DNA of 37,210 nucleotides from Gammaproteobacteria bacterium (GTDB lineage Bacteria; Pseudomonadota; Gammaproteobacteria; Ga0077536): NCBI GenBank assembly GCA_020845935.1, contig JADLEV010000005.1, positions 1 to 37,210 of the forward strand, in the 5' to 3' direction. This document shows positions 9,364-19,375 of the stretch, in pieces. Each line of letters starts with the position of its first letter. Position 1 is the first letter of the stretch. The position numbers were made by a program, and so were the translations under genes. The notes below the pieces were generated by a model that saw only the letters and a program-made list of their open reading frames with translations, made no database searches and had not been told where the DNA came from.

Positions 9364-10506
9364 ATGGCCAAGTCGGGCGCGGCGCCGCTGATCGCGCATG
9401 TCATTCACCGGCTCGATTTTGGCGGCCTGGAGAATGGTCTCGTGAATCTGATCAATCTCCTGCCGGCCGAAGAGTTTCGTCATGCGATCGTCGCGCTGAC
9501 CACGGCAAGCGACTTCCGCAACCGGTTGCGCCCGGGGATCGAGGTGATCGAGCTGAACCGGCGCGAGGGTCCGGACTGGGATCTCTATCCGCGGCTGTAT
9601 CGGACCTTTCGCCGCTTGCGCCCGGCGATCGCCCATACCCGCAATCTCGCGACGCTCGAAGCGCAGGTGCCTGCCTGGCTCGCCGGTGTGCGCGGACGGA
9701 TCCACGGCGAGCACGGTCGCGACGTGCACGACCTCGACAACCAGGCACGCAAGTACCGCTGGCTGCGCCGCGCGTTCGTGCCGCTGGTGCAGCGGTACAT
9801 CCCGTTGTCGCAGGAACTGGAACGCTATCTCGGTGCGGAGGTCGGCGTGCCGGCGCGCAAGATCCGGCGGATCTGCAATGGTGTCGACACCGCGCGCTTC
9901 GCTCCGGCAGAGAACGCACGTGCCTGGCTCGATGCCGCGCCATTCACCACCTCTGGGCGGATCGTGATCGGCAGCCTCGGCCGGATGGCTGCGGTCAAGG
10001 ATCCGCTGCTTCTGGCCGATGCTTTCATCCGTCTGGTCGCGCAGGTGCCGGACGGCCGCGCGCGGCTGGCGCTGGTGATGGCCGGAGACGGCGAACTGCG
10101 GCCACAGGTTGCGGCGCGGCTGGCTGAGGCAGGGCTCGCTTCGATCTGCTGGATACCCGGCAGCCGGGACGATACGCCCGAGCTGCTGCGCGCGCTCGAC
10201 ATTTTCGTTTTGCCGTCGCTGGCTGAAGGGATCTCGAACACGATCCTCGAAGCGATGGCGAGCGGCTTGCCGGTGATCGCGACCGCGGTCGGCGGCAATA
10301 GCGAACTGGTACAGGAGGGCCGCACGGGATCCCTGGTGCCGCGCGCCGATCCCGAAACCCTGGCGGCGGCGCTGCTGCGTTACGTCGTCGACCCCGAATT
10401 GCGACGCGCGCATGGCCTGGCGGGGCGGGAACGGGCGGTTGCCGAATTCAGTCTGGAGAACATGGTGGCGAACTACGCAAAGGTCTATCGCGAGGTGCTC
10501 GGCTGA
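9364..10506 (+). CDS. GT4-type glycosyltransferase, XrtA-system (TIGR03088-like)
   Basis: IAHVIHRLDFGGLENGLVNLINLLP start, GTD donor-site text FVLPSLAEGISNTILEAMASGLPVIATAVGGNSELV. Confidence 0.9.
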   Translation: MAKSGAAPLIAHVIHRLDFGGLENGLVNLINLLPAEEFRHAIVALTTASDFRNRLRPGIEVIELNRREGPDWDLYPRLYRTFRRLRPAIAHTRNLATLEAQVPAWLAGVRGRIHGEHGRDVHDLDNQARKYRWLRRAFVPLVQRYIPLSQELERYLGAEVGVPARKIRRICNGVDTARFAPAENARAWLDAAPFTTSGRIVIGSLGRMAAVKDPLLLADAFIRLVAQVPDGRARLALVMAGDGELRPQVAARLAEAGLASICWIPGSRDDTPELLRALDIFVLPSLAEGISNTILEAMASGLPVIATAVGGNSELVQEGRTGSLVPRADPETLAAALLRYVVDPELRRAHGLAGRERAVAEFSLENMVANYAKVYREVLG

Positions 10507-12395
10507 TGTGCGGCATAGGTGGCCTGTTCGATCCACGCGCGGCCTCGACCATCTCGCGGGAACCGCTCGATCGGATCAATCGCGTGCAGCATCATCGCGG
10601 CCCGGATGAAGCCGGCATCTGGCTCGGCCCGGGCGTCGGCTTTGCGCACACACGGCTGTCGATCATCGATCGCGCGGAAGGGCAGCAGCCGATGTCGACC
10701 GCGGATGGCACGATCACGATCGCGTTCAACGGCGAGATCTACAACTTCCGTTCGCTGCGCGAGGAACTGGAGCGCCGCGGCCATGGATTCCGCACGCATT
10801 CCGACACCGAAGTGATCCTCGAGGCCTACCGAGCCTTCGGCGACGCCTGCGTGCCGAAGCTGCGCGGCATGTTCGACTTCGCGATCTGGGATACCGCGCG
10901 CCAGCATCTGCTGCTGGCGCGCGACCGGGTCGGCATCAAGCCATTGTTCTACGGTTTCACCAGGGCCGGGATGCTGGTGTTCGGCTCGGAACTGAAGGCG
11001 CTGCTGGTGCACGAGGATCTGCCGCGTGTGCTCGACAAGCGCGCGGTCGAGGATTACTTCACCTTCGGCTATGTGCCGGAACCGCGGACGATCTTCGAAC
11101 ATGCGGCGAAGCTGCCGCCGGGCTTTACGTTGACGCTGAACCGCGGCGATCGCGAGCCGGTCATTCGCCAGTACTGGGATGTGCCGACCGATCGCGAGCA
11201 ATTGCTCGACGAGGCGTCCGCGCGCACACAACTGATCGAGCGGCTTGGTGATGCGGTCGACAGCCATCTGATGTCCGAAGTGCCGCTCGGGGCATTTCTG
11301 TCCGGCGGGGTCGATTCGAGCAGCGTCGTCGCGATGATGGCGCGTGGCGGCGAGACCGTCACGACCTGCTCGATCGCCTTCAAGGAGAAGAGTTACAACG
11401 AAACCGAATTCGCGCGCCAGGTCGCGGCGCGCTATCACACCAGGCATCACGAGGACCTGGTCGATACCGATGACTTCGGCCTGGTCGATGCGCTCGGTGG
11501 TCTGTACGACGAGCCGTACGCCGACAGTTCAGCGATCCCGACCTATCGGGTCTGCGAGCTCGCGCGCCGGCATGTCACCGTCGCTCTCTCGGGCGACGGT
11601 GGCGATGAACTCTTTGCCGGGTATCGGCGCTATCGCTGGCACATGCACGAAGAACGCTGGCGCGCCCGATTGCCCGGTTTCATTCGCAAGCCGGTGTTCG
11701 GTACGCTCGGCCAGCTCTATCCGAAACTCGATTGGGCGCCGCGCTTCCTGCGTGCGAAGACGACGTTTCAGGCGCTGGCGCGCGACAGCGTCGATGCCTA
11801 CCGGCACAGCGTCGCGATCCTGCGCGATGCCGAGCGGGAACGCCTGTTCAGCACGGGCCTCAAGCGCGATCTCGCGGGATATTCCTCGGCTGAAGTCTTC
11901 GCCCGCCATGCCGCGAACTTCCGCGGCGTCGATCCGCTGAAGCTGATCCAGTATCTCGACTTCAAGACCTATCTGGTTGGCGACATCCTGACCAAGGTCG
12001 ATCGCGCCAGCATGGCGCACGCACTCGAAGTCCGCGTGCCGATCCTTGATCACGAACTGATCGAATGGGCAATGCCGCTGCCCTCGTCGCTCAAGCTCAC
12101 CGCAGGCGAGGGCAAGCACCTGCTGAAGAAAGCGATGGAGCCACATCTGCCGCACGATGTGTTGTATCGGACCAAGATGGGCTTTGGCGTGCCGCTGTCC
12201 GAATGGTTCCGTGGTCCGTTGCGGCAACGCGTGCGCGACGGCGTACTCAGCCAGGCTATGCGCGACTCCGGGCTGTTCGACATGCGTTACGTCGAAATGC
12301 TGGTCGATCAGCACCAGAGCGGCCAGAGCGAATTCAGCGCACCGCTGTGGAGTCTCCTGATGTTCGATTCCTTCCTCAGGCGTTCGCTCGCGTGA
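10506..12395 (+). CDS. Asparagine-synthase-like amidotransferase, XrtA-system (TIGR03108-like)
   Basis: MCGIGGLFD N-terminal nucleophile class II GATase; SGGVDSSSV pyrophosphatase loop; VALSGDGGDELFAGY. Confidence 0.93.
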   Translation: MCGIGGLFDPRAASTISREPLDRINRVQHHRGPDEAGIWLGPGVGFAHTRLSIIDRAEGQQPMSTADGTITIAFNGEIYNFRSLREELERRGHGFRTHSDTEVILEAYRAFGDACVPKLRGMFDFAIWDTARQHLLLARDRVGIKPLFYGFTRAGMLVFGSELKALLVHEDLPRVLDKRAVEDYFTFGYVPEPRTIFEHAAKLPPGFTLTLNRGDREPVIRQYWDVPTDREQLLDEASARTQLIERLGDAVDSHLMSEVPLGAFLSGGVDSSSVVAMMARGGETVTTCSIAFKEKSYNETEFARQVAARYHTRHHEDLVDTDDFGLVDALGGLYDEPYADSSAIPTYRVCELARRHVTVALSGDGGDELFAGYRRYRWHMHEERWRARLPGFIRKPVFGTLGQLYPKLDWAPRFLRAKTTFQALARDSVDAYRHSVAILRDAERERLFSTGLKRDLAGYSSAEVFARHAANFRGVDPLKLIQYLDFKTYLVGDILTKVDRASMAHALEVRVPILDHELIEWAMPLPSSLKLTAGEGKHLLKKAMEPHLPHDVLYRTKMGFGVPLSEWFRGPLRQRVRDGVLSQAMRDSGLFDMRYVEMLVDQHQSGQSEFSAPLWSLLMFDSFLRRSLA

Positions 12396-13600
12396 AGATT
12401 CTGCACGTGCTCGACCACTCGATCCCGCTGGCGAGCGGTTACACGTTTCGCACGCGCGCGATCCTGCGCGAGCAGCGCCGGATCGGCTGGGAGACGTTTC
12501 ATCTGACCGGGCCGAAGCAGGGTTCGCCGAGTGATACCGAAGAGACCGTCGATGGTCTCGTCTTTCAGCGCACGGCCCGGCGGCCAACATGGACCGATCG
12601 ATTGCCGGGGCTGGAGCACTGGAACGTCGTGCGCGCGATCGAACGCCGGCTCGAACCGCTGGCGCGGCAACTGCGGCCGGATCTGCTGCATGCGCACTCG
12701 CCGGCGCTGAACGGGCTCGCGGCCCTGCGTGTCGCGCGTCGCCTCAAGCTGCCGCTGGTCTATGAGGTCCGCGCGTTCTGGGAAGATGCCGCAGTTGATC
12801 ACGGGACCGCCAGCGAAGGCGGCCTGCGCTATCGCGCCACGCGCGCACTCGAAACGCATGTGCTGCGCCACGCCGACGCGGTCACGACCATCTGTGATGG
12901 ATTGCGCCAGGACATCGTCGAGCGCGGCATTCCATTGCCCCGCGTGACGGTAATCCCGAACGCCGTCGATTTGCAGGAGCTCGGCACGCCGGGAGCGCCC
13001 GACACCGAACTCGCGACTCGCCTCGGCATCACCGGCAAGCGCGTGCTCGGCTTCATTGGTTCGTTCTACACCTATGAAGGACTCACGCTAGCAATCGAAG
13101 CGCTGCCGAGGATCCGGGACCAACACGATGCAGTCCTGCTGCTGGTCGGAGGGGGGCCGCAGGAAGCGGACCTGAAGCGGCTGGTGGCCGCGCGGGGTCT
13201 GAGCGATCACGTCGTCTTCACCGGCCGCGTGCCGCATGCCGAAGTCGCACGGTACTACAGCCTCGTCGAAGTGCTGCTGTACCCGCGCCTGCCGATGCGC
13301 CTGACCGAACTCGTGACGCCCTTGAAACCGCTCGAAGCGATGGCGCAGCGCAAGCTGTTCGTCGCTTCGGATGTCGGTGGCCATCGCGAACTGATCCGCG
13401 ATCGCGAGACCGGCATCCTGTTTCGCAGCGGCGACGCCGCCGCACTCGCCGCCGCGGTCGATGACCTGCTGTCCGCGCCGGAGATCGCCGAGCGCCTGCG
13501 CAGCAACGGTGCGCGTTTCGTTGCCGAGCAACGCAATTGGCCGGTCAGCGTGGCGCGATATCGTCCGGTGTATGCTGCGGCGGTAGGACGAGCGGTGTGA
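12392..13600 (+). CDS. GT4-type glycosyltransferase, exosortase A-associated (TIGR04063-like)
   Basis: GTG start at 12392 overlapping the upstream TGA: VKILHVLDHSIPLASGYTFRTRAILREQRR; LTELVTPLKPLEAMAQRKLFVASDVGGHRELI. ORF track start 12065 lies inside the upstream gene. Confidence 0.9.
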   Translation: MKILHVLDHSIPLASGYTFRTRAILREQRRIGWETFHLTGPKQGSPSDTEETVDGLVFQRTARRPTWTDRLPGLEHWNVVRAIERRLEPLARQLRPDLLHAHSPALNGLAALRVARRLKLPLVYEVRAFWEDAAVDHGTASEGGLRYRATRALETHVLRHADAVTTICDGLRQDIVERGIPLPRVTVIPNAVDLQELGTPGAPDTELATRLGITGKRVLGFIGSFYTYEGLTLAIEALPRIRDQHDAVLLLVGGGPQEADLKRLVAARGLSDHVVFTGRVPHAEVARYYSLVEVLLYPRLPMRLTELVTPLKPLEAMAQRKLFVASDVGGHRELIRDRETGILFRSGDAAALAAAVDDLLSAPEIAERLRSNGARFVAEQRNWPVSVARYRPVYAAAVGRAV

Positions 13601-14430
13601 GCCTGGCAGCGATGGCCGACAGCAGATCTCTGAAACAACGTGGTGAGCAGCGCCTGATTCGCGTCGTCAAGCGGACCAGGCAACTGTTTCGCGGCACGGC
13701 GCAGCGCCGGTTCGTCTTCATTGCCGGCATGCAGCGTTCCGGCACGAACATGCTGATGGAAGAGATCGATCGCAGTCTCGATACCGATGTCTACCACGAG
13801 ACCGATGCGCGCGCATTCACCGCTTTCGAGATGCGCGACGAAACGGTGATTCAGTCGCTGGCCGACAATTCGCGAGCAGGGTATTTCGTCATCAAGGCGT
13901 TGTGCGAACTCGATCGTCTGCCGCGGTTGATGGCGCGGTTCACACCCTCGCAGACCGTCTGGATCGTTCGCGCCTTCGAGGATGTGGTGAACTCCGCGAC
14001 GCGCTCATTCCGTAACTTTCCGCGGCAGGTCGGCCGCATCGCCGAAGATCGCGCTGCCGCGCAATGGCGCGGGCGGGGCATGTCGGACAAAACGCACGCG
14101 CTGGTGCGCGACCTCTATCGACCCGACATGAATGAGGCGTCTGCGGCCGCGCTGACCTGGTACTTTCGTAACGTGCTCTTCTTCGAACACGCTTTTGAAA
14201 CACGGCCCGACGTGCTGTTGGTGAATTACGAGAAACTCGTTTCGACGCCCCGCGCGCAGTTCCTGCGCCTGTTCGAGTTTCTCGACCTGCGGTGTCCGGC
14301 CGGGGTCGGCGGCAACGTGACGGCGCGCTCTATCGGCAAGAATGCCGTACCGGAGATCGATCCGCGGGTCCGGGCAGTCTGTGAGGAACTGACAGGCTGT
14401 TTCGACCGTCTGTTCGGGACAACGCCATGA
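13597..14430 (+). CDS. Sulfotransferase-like protein
   Basis: 5'-phosphosulfate-loop-like FVFIAGMQRSGTNMLMEEID; VWIVRAFEDVVNSATRSF resembles the 3'-phosphate-binding motif; GTG 13597 or ATG 13612 start. Confidence 0.75.
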   Translation: MSLAAMADSRSLKQRGEQRLIRVVKRTRQLFRGTAQRRFVFIAGMQRSGTNMLMEEIDRSLDTDVYHETDARAFTAFEMRDETVIQSLADNSRAGYFVIKALCELDRLPRLMARFTPSQTVWIVRAFEDVVNSATRSFRNFPRQVGRIAEDRAAAQWRGRGMSDKTHALVRDLYRPDMNEASAAALTWYFRNVLFFEHAFETRPDVLLVNYEKLVSTPRAQFLRLFEFLDLRCPAGVGGNVTARSIGKNAVPEIDPRVRAVCEELTGCFDRLFGTTP

Positions 14431-15821
14431 ATGCCTCGTCCGACCGCTACACGACATTCGTCAGCGGCGTCCTCTTTCCGTTGCATGAGCGATTGAAGGG
14501 GCATGCCACGCTCCGCATTCGGCGCGAGCTCGAGCAAAGCCAGTGGTGGCCGCCGGAGCGGCTGCATGATCTCCGGCAAAGGCGGCTGCAAGCGTTGCTG
14601 CGGCATGCGGCAGTGCGGGTTCCATATTACGGAACGCTGTTTCAGCGAATCGGCCTCGATCCGGCAGCCGGCGTCAGGACCGAGCAGTTGTCGGAGCTGC
14701 CGTTCCTGACCAAGGATGACATTCGTGCCAACAGCGACGCGCTGAAAGCCAGGGACGCGCGCCATCTGGCGAGGTTCAATACCGGCGGCTCGAGTGGTGA
14801 GCCGCTGATCTTCTTCATCGGCCGCGAACGCGTCAGCCACGATGTCGCGGCAAAGTGGCGCGCGACGCGGTGGTGGGGTGTCGATATCGGAGATCGCGAA
14901 GCCGTGATCTGGGGCTCGCCGATCGAGCTCGGCACTCAGGATCGCCTTCGAATGTTGCGTGACCGGCTACTGCGAACGACCTTGCTGCCGGCGTTTGAAA
15001 TGTCGGAGGCCAGGCTCGATGGCTTTGTCGCAGCCTTGCGAACACAGCGGCCGCGGATGTTGTTCGGTTATCCGTCGGCGCTGGCCCACATTGCGCGACA
15101 TGCGCGTAGACGTGGCGTGCGCCTGGATGATCTCGGAATCAAGGTTGCGTTCGTCACGTCGGAGATGCTGTATGACGATCAGCGACGCGACATCGAAGCG
15201 ATCTTCGATTGCCCGGTCGCGAACGGTTACGGCGGTCGCGATGCCGGCTTCATCGCGCACCAATGCCCGGCAGGCGGCATGCACCTGACGGCCGAAGATC
15301 TGATCGTCGAGACGATTGGCAGCGACGGTCGGCCGGTCTCTGCCGGTGAACCCGGTGAGATCGTCGTGACGCATCTCGCGACCCGGGATTTCCCCTTCAT
15401 CCGCTATCGCACCGGTGACATTGGCGTACTCGACGATCGACAGTGCCCCTGTGGCCGGACCCTGCCGTTGTTGCGCGAGGTGCAGGGGCGCAGTACCGAT
15501 TTCGTCGTCGCGCGAGATGGCACCGTGATGCATGGTCTGGCCTTGATCTATGTCGTCCGCGATGTGCCGGGCGTGGTGCGTTTCAGGATCATTCAGGAAA
15601 GCCTCGAGCGAACTCGGGTGCTGCTCGAAACGAATGCTCAGTTCGCGGCCGATGCCGCCGAACGGATCCGCGCCGGAATCGCTGCGCGGCTTGGCGCCGG
15701 TGTCGAAGTCCCGGTGGAGTGCGTCGACCGCATCCCCGACGAACGTTCCGGCAAGTTCCGCTACATCGTCAGTCAGGTCCATGCCGCGCGCGGTGTTTCG
15801 GCACGGGGACGGGTCGCATGA
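14427..15821 (+). CDS. Phenylacetate-CoA ligase / CapK-like adenylate-forming protein
   Basis: NTGGSSGEPLIFF P-loop-like motif, NGYGGRDAGFIAHQC, FIRYRTGDIGVLDDRQCPCGRTLPLLREVQGRSTDFV; ATGA overlap with the upstream gene. Confidence 0.85.
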   Translation: MNASSDRYTTFVSGVLFPLHERLKGHATLRIRRELEQSQWWPPERLHDLRQRRLQALLRHAAVRVPYYGTLFQRIGLDPAAGVRTEQLSELPFLTKDDIRANSDALKARDARHLARFNTGGSSGEPLIFFIGRERVSHDVAAKWRATRWWGVDIGDREAVIWGSPIELGTQDRLRMLRDRLLRTTLLPAFEMSEARLDGFVAALRTQRPRMLFGYPSALAHIARHARRRGVRLDDLGIKVAFVTSEMLYDDQRRDIEAIFDCPVANGYGGRDAGFIAHQCPAGGMHLTAEDLIVETIGSDGRPVSAGEPGEIVVTHLATRDFPFIRYRTGDIGVLDDRQCPCGRTLPLLREVQGRSTDFVVARDGTVMHGLALIYVVRDVPGVVRFRIIQESLERTRVLLETNAQFAADAAERIRAGIAARLGAGVEVPVECVDRIPDERSGKFRYIVSQVHAARGVSARGRVA

Positions 15822-17161
15822 GGGACCTGTTCGTCACCCTGGTGATATTCGGCTCGTTGCCCTTCATCCTGAAGCGGCCGTTCGTCGGCATCCTGGTGTG
15901 GGCGTGGATCGGCTATATGAATCCGCACCGGTTGTGCTGGGGCTTTGCCTACTCGTTCCCGTTCGCGCAGATCGTGGCATTGACGACGCTGGCGTCGATG
16001 GTCTTGTCGCGGGAAAAGAAGCAACTTCCCTGGACGCGAGAGACGATCGTACTGTTGGTTCTGATCGGCTGGATGTTTCTGACCACGGTGTATTCGCTGT
16101 ACCCGTTGCTCGCCTGGCCGCAGTGGGACAAGGTCTGGAAGATCATGCTGGTGACCTACCTGACGATGATGCTGATCAACGACGAATACCGGCTCAAGCT
16201 GCTGCTGTTCGTGATCGCGTTGTCGCTGGGGTTCTACGGATTCAAGGGCGGCCTCTTCGTCCTGACCGGAGGCAGCGAGAACTCGGTGCTTGGTCCGGAG
16301 GGCAGCTTCATCAGCGAGCGCAATTCGATCGGTCTCGCTTTGATCATGACGGTGCCGCTGTTGAACTTCATGCGAATGCACTGCGATGCAAGGATCCTGC
16401 GGACGCTGCCTCTGGTCAGCAATTATGTGACCGAACGCCGGGTGCGTATTGCGCTGCTGGTCGGCACCGGTCTGACGCTGGTCGCGGTCATTGGCACCCA
16501 CTCTCGCGGTGCACTGGTCGGCGTGTCGTGCATGCTGCTGTTCTATTTAATGAAATCGCGGCAGAAGTTCGCGGCCATACTGACGCTGATTCCGATGGTG
16601 ATCACCCTGGTCGCCGTGATGCCCGAGAAATACTTCGATCGCATGGCGACGATTCAGACCTGGCAGCAGGATAACTCCGCCTCGGAGCGCGTGCGGGCCT
16701 GGGGCAATGCCATCGATCTCGCGAACGAGCGGTTTCTCGGCGGTGGCATGCGCGCGCTGATCCGTTACGGCGGGCGGGATTCGCACAGCATCTACTTCGG
16801 CATGCTGGGCGAGCACGGCTGGGTCGGCTTGGCCCTGTTCGTGCTGCTGATTCTGTTCACGTGGCGCTCGGCGAGCTGGATTATCAAGCAATCGAAACCT
16901 CATCCTGGACTCGATTGGGCACGCGACCTGGCGGCGATGCTGCAAGTGAGCCTGATCGGGTACTTCACGGCGGGCGCATTCCTCGGTCTGCATTACTTCG
17001 ATCTCTTCTACCATTACGTTGCCATCATCGTGATGACCCGGCGTGTCGTGCAGCTTCGATTGGAGGCACCCGTCGCGGAACCGGAGGCCGTCCCCGCGGC
17101 GTCCGTGGCGTCCGCGCGTCCGCGGCATCACGATCTGGCGCTTCCCGGGGGGCGGACATGA
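15818..17161 (+). CDS. O-antigen-ligase-like / putative O-glycosylation ligase, exosortase A-associated (TIGR03097-like)
   Basis: Polytopic; RDLFVTLVIFGSLPFILKRPFVGILVWAWIGYMNPHRL and GTHSRGALVGVSCMLLFY; ATG at 15818 overlaps the upstream stop. Confidence 0.9.
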   Translation: MRDLFVTLVIFGSLPFILKRPFVGILVWAWIGYMNPHRLCWGFAYSFPFAQIVALTTLASMVLSREKKQLPWTRETIVLLVLIGWMFLTTVYSLYPLLAWPQWDKVWKIMLVTYLTMMLINDEYRLKLLLFVIALSLGFYGFKGGLFVLTGGSENSVLGPEGSFISERNSIGLALIMTVPLLNFMRMHCDARILRTLPLVSNYVTERRVRIALLVGTGLTLVAVIGTHSRGALVGVSCMLLFYLMKSRQKFAAILTLIPMVITLVAVMPEKYFDRMATIQTWQQDNSASERVRAWGNAIDLANERFLGGGMRALIRYGGRDSHSIYFGMLGEHGWVGLALFVLLILFTWRSASWIIKQSKPHPGLDWARDLAAMLQVSLIGYFTAGAFLGLHYFDLFYHYVAIIVMTRRVVQLRLEAPVAEPEAVPAASVASARPRHHDLALPGGRT

Positions 17162-18156
17162 CGAGGTCCGGTCCCGATGAGTGGCGGATGCCTCAAATGA
17201 CCCCTGTGCTGTTGTTTGGCCTGCCGCGTTCGGGGACGACCTGGATCGGCAAGGTGTTCGACAGCCATCCGGACACGCTGTATCGGCACGAACCGGACAG
17301 CGGCGGCGTCCTCGATCGATCGATGCCGCTCTTTCCGGAACTGACGCGGGCGGCCGAATACGCGCCCGCCGCCCTGCAGTACGTCTCGTCCTTGCCGCAG
17401 CTGCGTTCGCTGCGCGTGATCGGGAAGCTCCCGGTGTTCCGGACACGCGGGCAGTCACGCATGGAAACGCGGTTGCAGCAGGCCACGCTGCTGGGCGCCA
17501 AGGCGGCGGCGCGCTGGCTGCCAGTCCGCTCGGTGCCGGAATTCGGAACGCTGCATGCGAAGGCGCTCGTCTGGAAATCGATTGAATCACTCGGCCGCCT
17601 GGGGGTATTGGCGCGTGTCCTGCCCGCGTCCCGCGCCGTTCACATCGTCCGCCACCCATGCGGGTATGTATCCTCGGTGCTCGGCGGTGAAGCATCCGGT
17701 CTGATGCCAGGCTCGGTCAGAGCCAGCGAGGACTACGGCATCCTCGAATTGTTGTTGTCCACCGCAGGGGCGCGCCGGCGCAAGCTTGACCTGGAGTTCT
17801 TCCGGCGCTTGCAGCCGGTCGAGCGGCTGGCCTGGCGCTGGTTGTTGTACAACGAGAAGGCGCTGGACGATCTGCGGGACTTTCCCAATGCGCGGGTGGC
17901 GATCTACGAGCAGCTCTGCCGCGACCCGGCTGGCGAATTTCGCAAGTTGTTCGAATTCGCCGGGCTGAGCTGGGAGCCGCAAACGGCTGCATTCGTCGAT
18001 GCCAGCACCCATACCGAGCAGTCGGCGTACTTCAGTGTGTTCAAGGATCCGGAACGAGCCGCATACGGCTGGCGGGACAAGCTCCCGGCGGCCGATCAGG
18101 ACCTCGTGCTCGGGGTCGTCGCCGGGTCCGAGCCCGGCACATTGTTCGGGATCTGA
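17158..18156 (+). CDS. Sulfotransferase
   Basis: PVLLFGLPRSGTTWIGKVFDSHPDTLYRHEPD P-loop-like PAPS motif; AVHIVRHPCGYVSSVL; ATGA overlap start at 17158. Confidence 0.85.
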   Translation: MTRSGPDEWRMPQMTPVLLFGLPRSGTTWIGKVFDSHPDTLYRHEPDSGGVLDRSMPLFPELTRAAEYAPAALQYVSSLPQLRSLRVIGKLPVFRTRGQSRMETRLQQATLLGAKAAARWLPVRSVPEFGTLHAKALVWKSIESLGRLGVLARVLPASRAVHIVRHPCGYVSSVLGGEASGLMPGSVRASEDYGILELLLSTAGARRRKLDLEFFRRLQPVERLAWRWLLYNEKALDDLRDFPNARVAIYEQLCRDPAGEFRKLFEFAGLSWEPQTAAFVDASTHTEQSAYFSVFKDPERAAYGWRDKLPAADQDLVLGVVAGSEPGTLFGI

Positions 18157-18157
18157 C

Positions 18158-19375
18158 GTGGACGGCTCTGCGAGAGTTGCCTGTGTGGCCGAGGCCGAAG
18201 TGAAGGCTGTGTCGGGCACACGTCGACTGCTGGTCCTGACCGAACTGTTCCTGCCGACCAAGGGTGGCACAGCCGTGTGGTTCGACGAGGTGTATCGCCG
18301 CCTCGGCGGCAAGGACATTCACGTGATGACCGCGCGCGTGCCTGGCGGCGAGGCCCATGACGCGCAGCATCCGAATACCGTGCACCGGCTGGACCTGGCA
18401 CGGCATCCGTGGTTGCGCCCGTCTTCCTTGCCGGCCTACGCCAGACTGTTGCTCGCCAGCCTCGCGATCGGATTGCGGCACCGCTTCGAGGCGGTTCATG
18501 CGGGGCGCGTGCTGCCCGAAGGACTGGTCGGCTGGTGCGTTGCGAGGCTTTTGCGCCGGCCGCTGGTGGTGTATGCCCATGGCGAGGAGATCACGACCTG
18601 GCGCCGCTCGCCGCGACGGCTCCGGGCGATGCGGTTCGTCTATCGCCGCGCCGATCGCGTCAGCGCGAACAGCGCCTTCACCCGGGATGAACTGCTGCGC
18701 CTCGGCGTCCGCGCGGAGCGGGTCGCAATCATTCATCCCGGCGTCGACCTCGCGAGGTTTCATCCCGGCTACGAGATCGCCGATCTGCGCGCATCGATTG
18801 GCCTCGGCCGGGCGGAGCGGCTGCTGCTTTCCGTCGGCCGGCTCAGCCGCCGCAAGGGGTTTGATAGCGTCATCCGGTCGTTGCCCAGCCTGGTTGCCAC
18901 AGGCATCGACGCGCACCTCGCCGTGATCGGTATCGGTGAGGATCGGGACTACCTCGCCGGATTGGCAGGTGAGTGCGGCGTCGCGGATCGAGTGCACCTG
19001 CTCGGACATGTCCTGCCGGAGGACCTGCCGCGCTGGTATTGCGCGGCGGACCTGTTCGCGATGCCGAATCGGGAGATCGATGGAGATACCGAAGGGTTCG
19101 GCATGGTGTTCGTGGAAGCTGCGGCGTGCGGCGTACCAGCGGTTGCAGGTACGGCCGGCGGAACCGGCGACGCGGTACACGATGGAATGACCGGAATACG
19201 GGTCGACGGATCGAATCAGGAGGCGGTTGCCGCGGCCCTGCGGGTGTTGCTTTCGAATTCGGTCACACGGGAACGGCTGGCGCGCCACGCGTTGGAGCGT
19301 GCCCATGCGAGTTTTGGCTGGCCGGCAGTCGCGGCGATTACCGAACGAGAGGTGTTGTGCCGTGTCCTGGATTGA
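18158..19375 (+). CDS. GT4 glycosyltransferase (PimB-like)
   Basis: LLVLTELFLPTKGGTAVWFDEVYRRL; HPGVDLARFHPG; MPNREIDGDTEGFGMVFVEAAACGVPAVAGTAGGTGDAV; start somewhere in 18158-18201. Confidence 0.88.
   Translation: MDGSARVACVAEAEVKAVSGTRRLLVLTELFLPTKGGTAVWFDEVYRRLGGKDIHVMTARVPGGEAHDAQHPNTVHRLDLARHPWLRPSSLPAYARLLLASLAIGLRHRFEAVHAGRVLPEGLVGWCVARLLRRPLVVYAHGEEITTWRRSPRRLRAMRFVYRRADRVSANSAFTRDELLRLGVRAERVAIIHPGVDLARFHPGYEIADLRASIGLGRAERLLLSVGRLSRRKGFDSVIRSLPSLVATGIDAHLAVIGIGEDRDYLAGLAGECGVADRVHLLGHVLPEDLPRWYCAADLFAMPNREIDGDTEGFGMVFVEAAACGVPAVAGTAGGTGDAVHDGMTGIRVDGSNQEAVAAALRVLLSNSVTRERLARHALERAHASFGWPAVAAITEREVLCRVLD

Noticed and set aside
18041-19306. 421-aa - strand ORF
   Set aside because: Antisense to a GT4 glycosyltransferase; no domain-like motifs.
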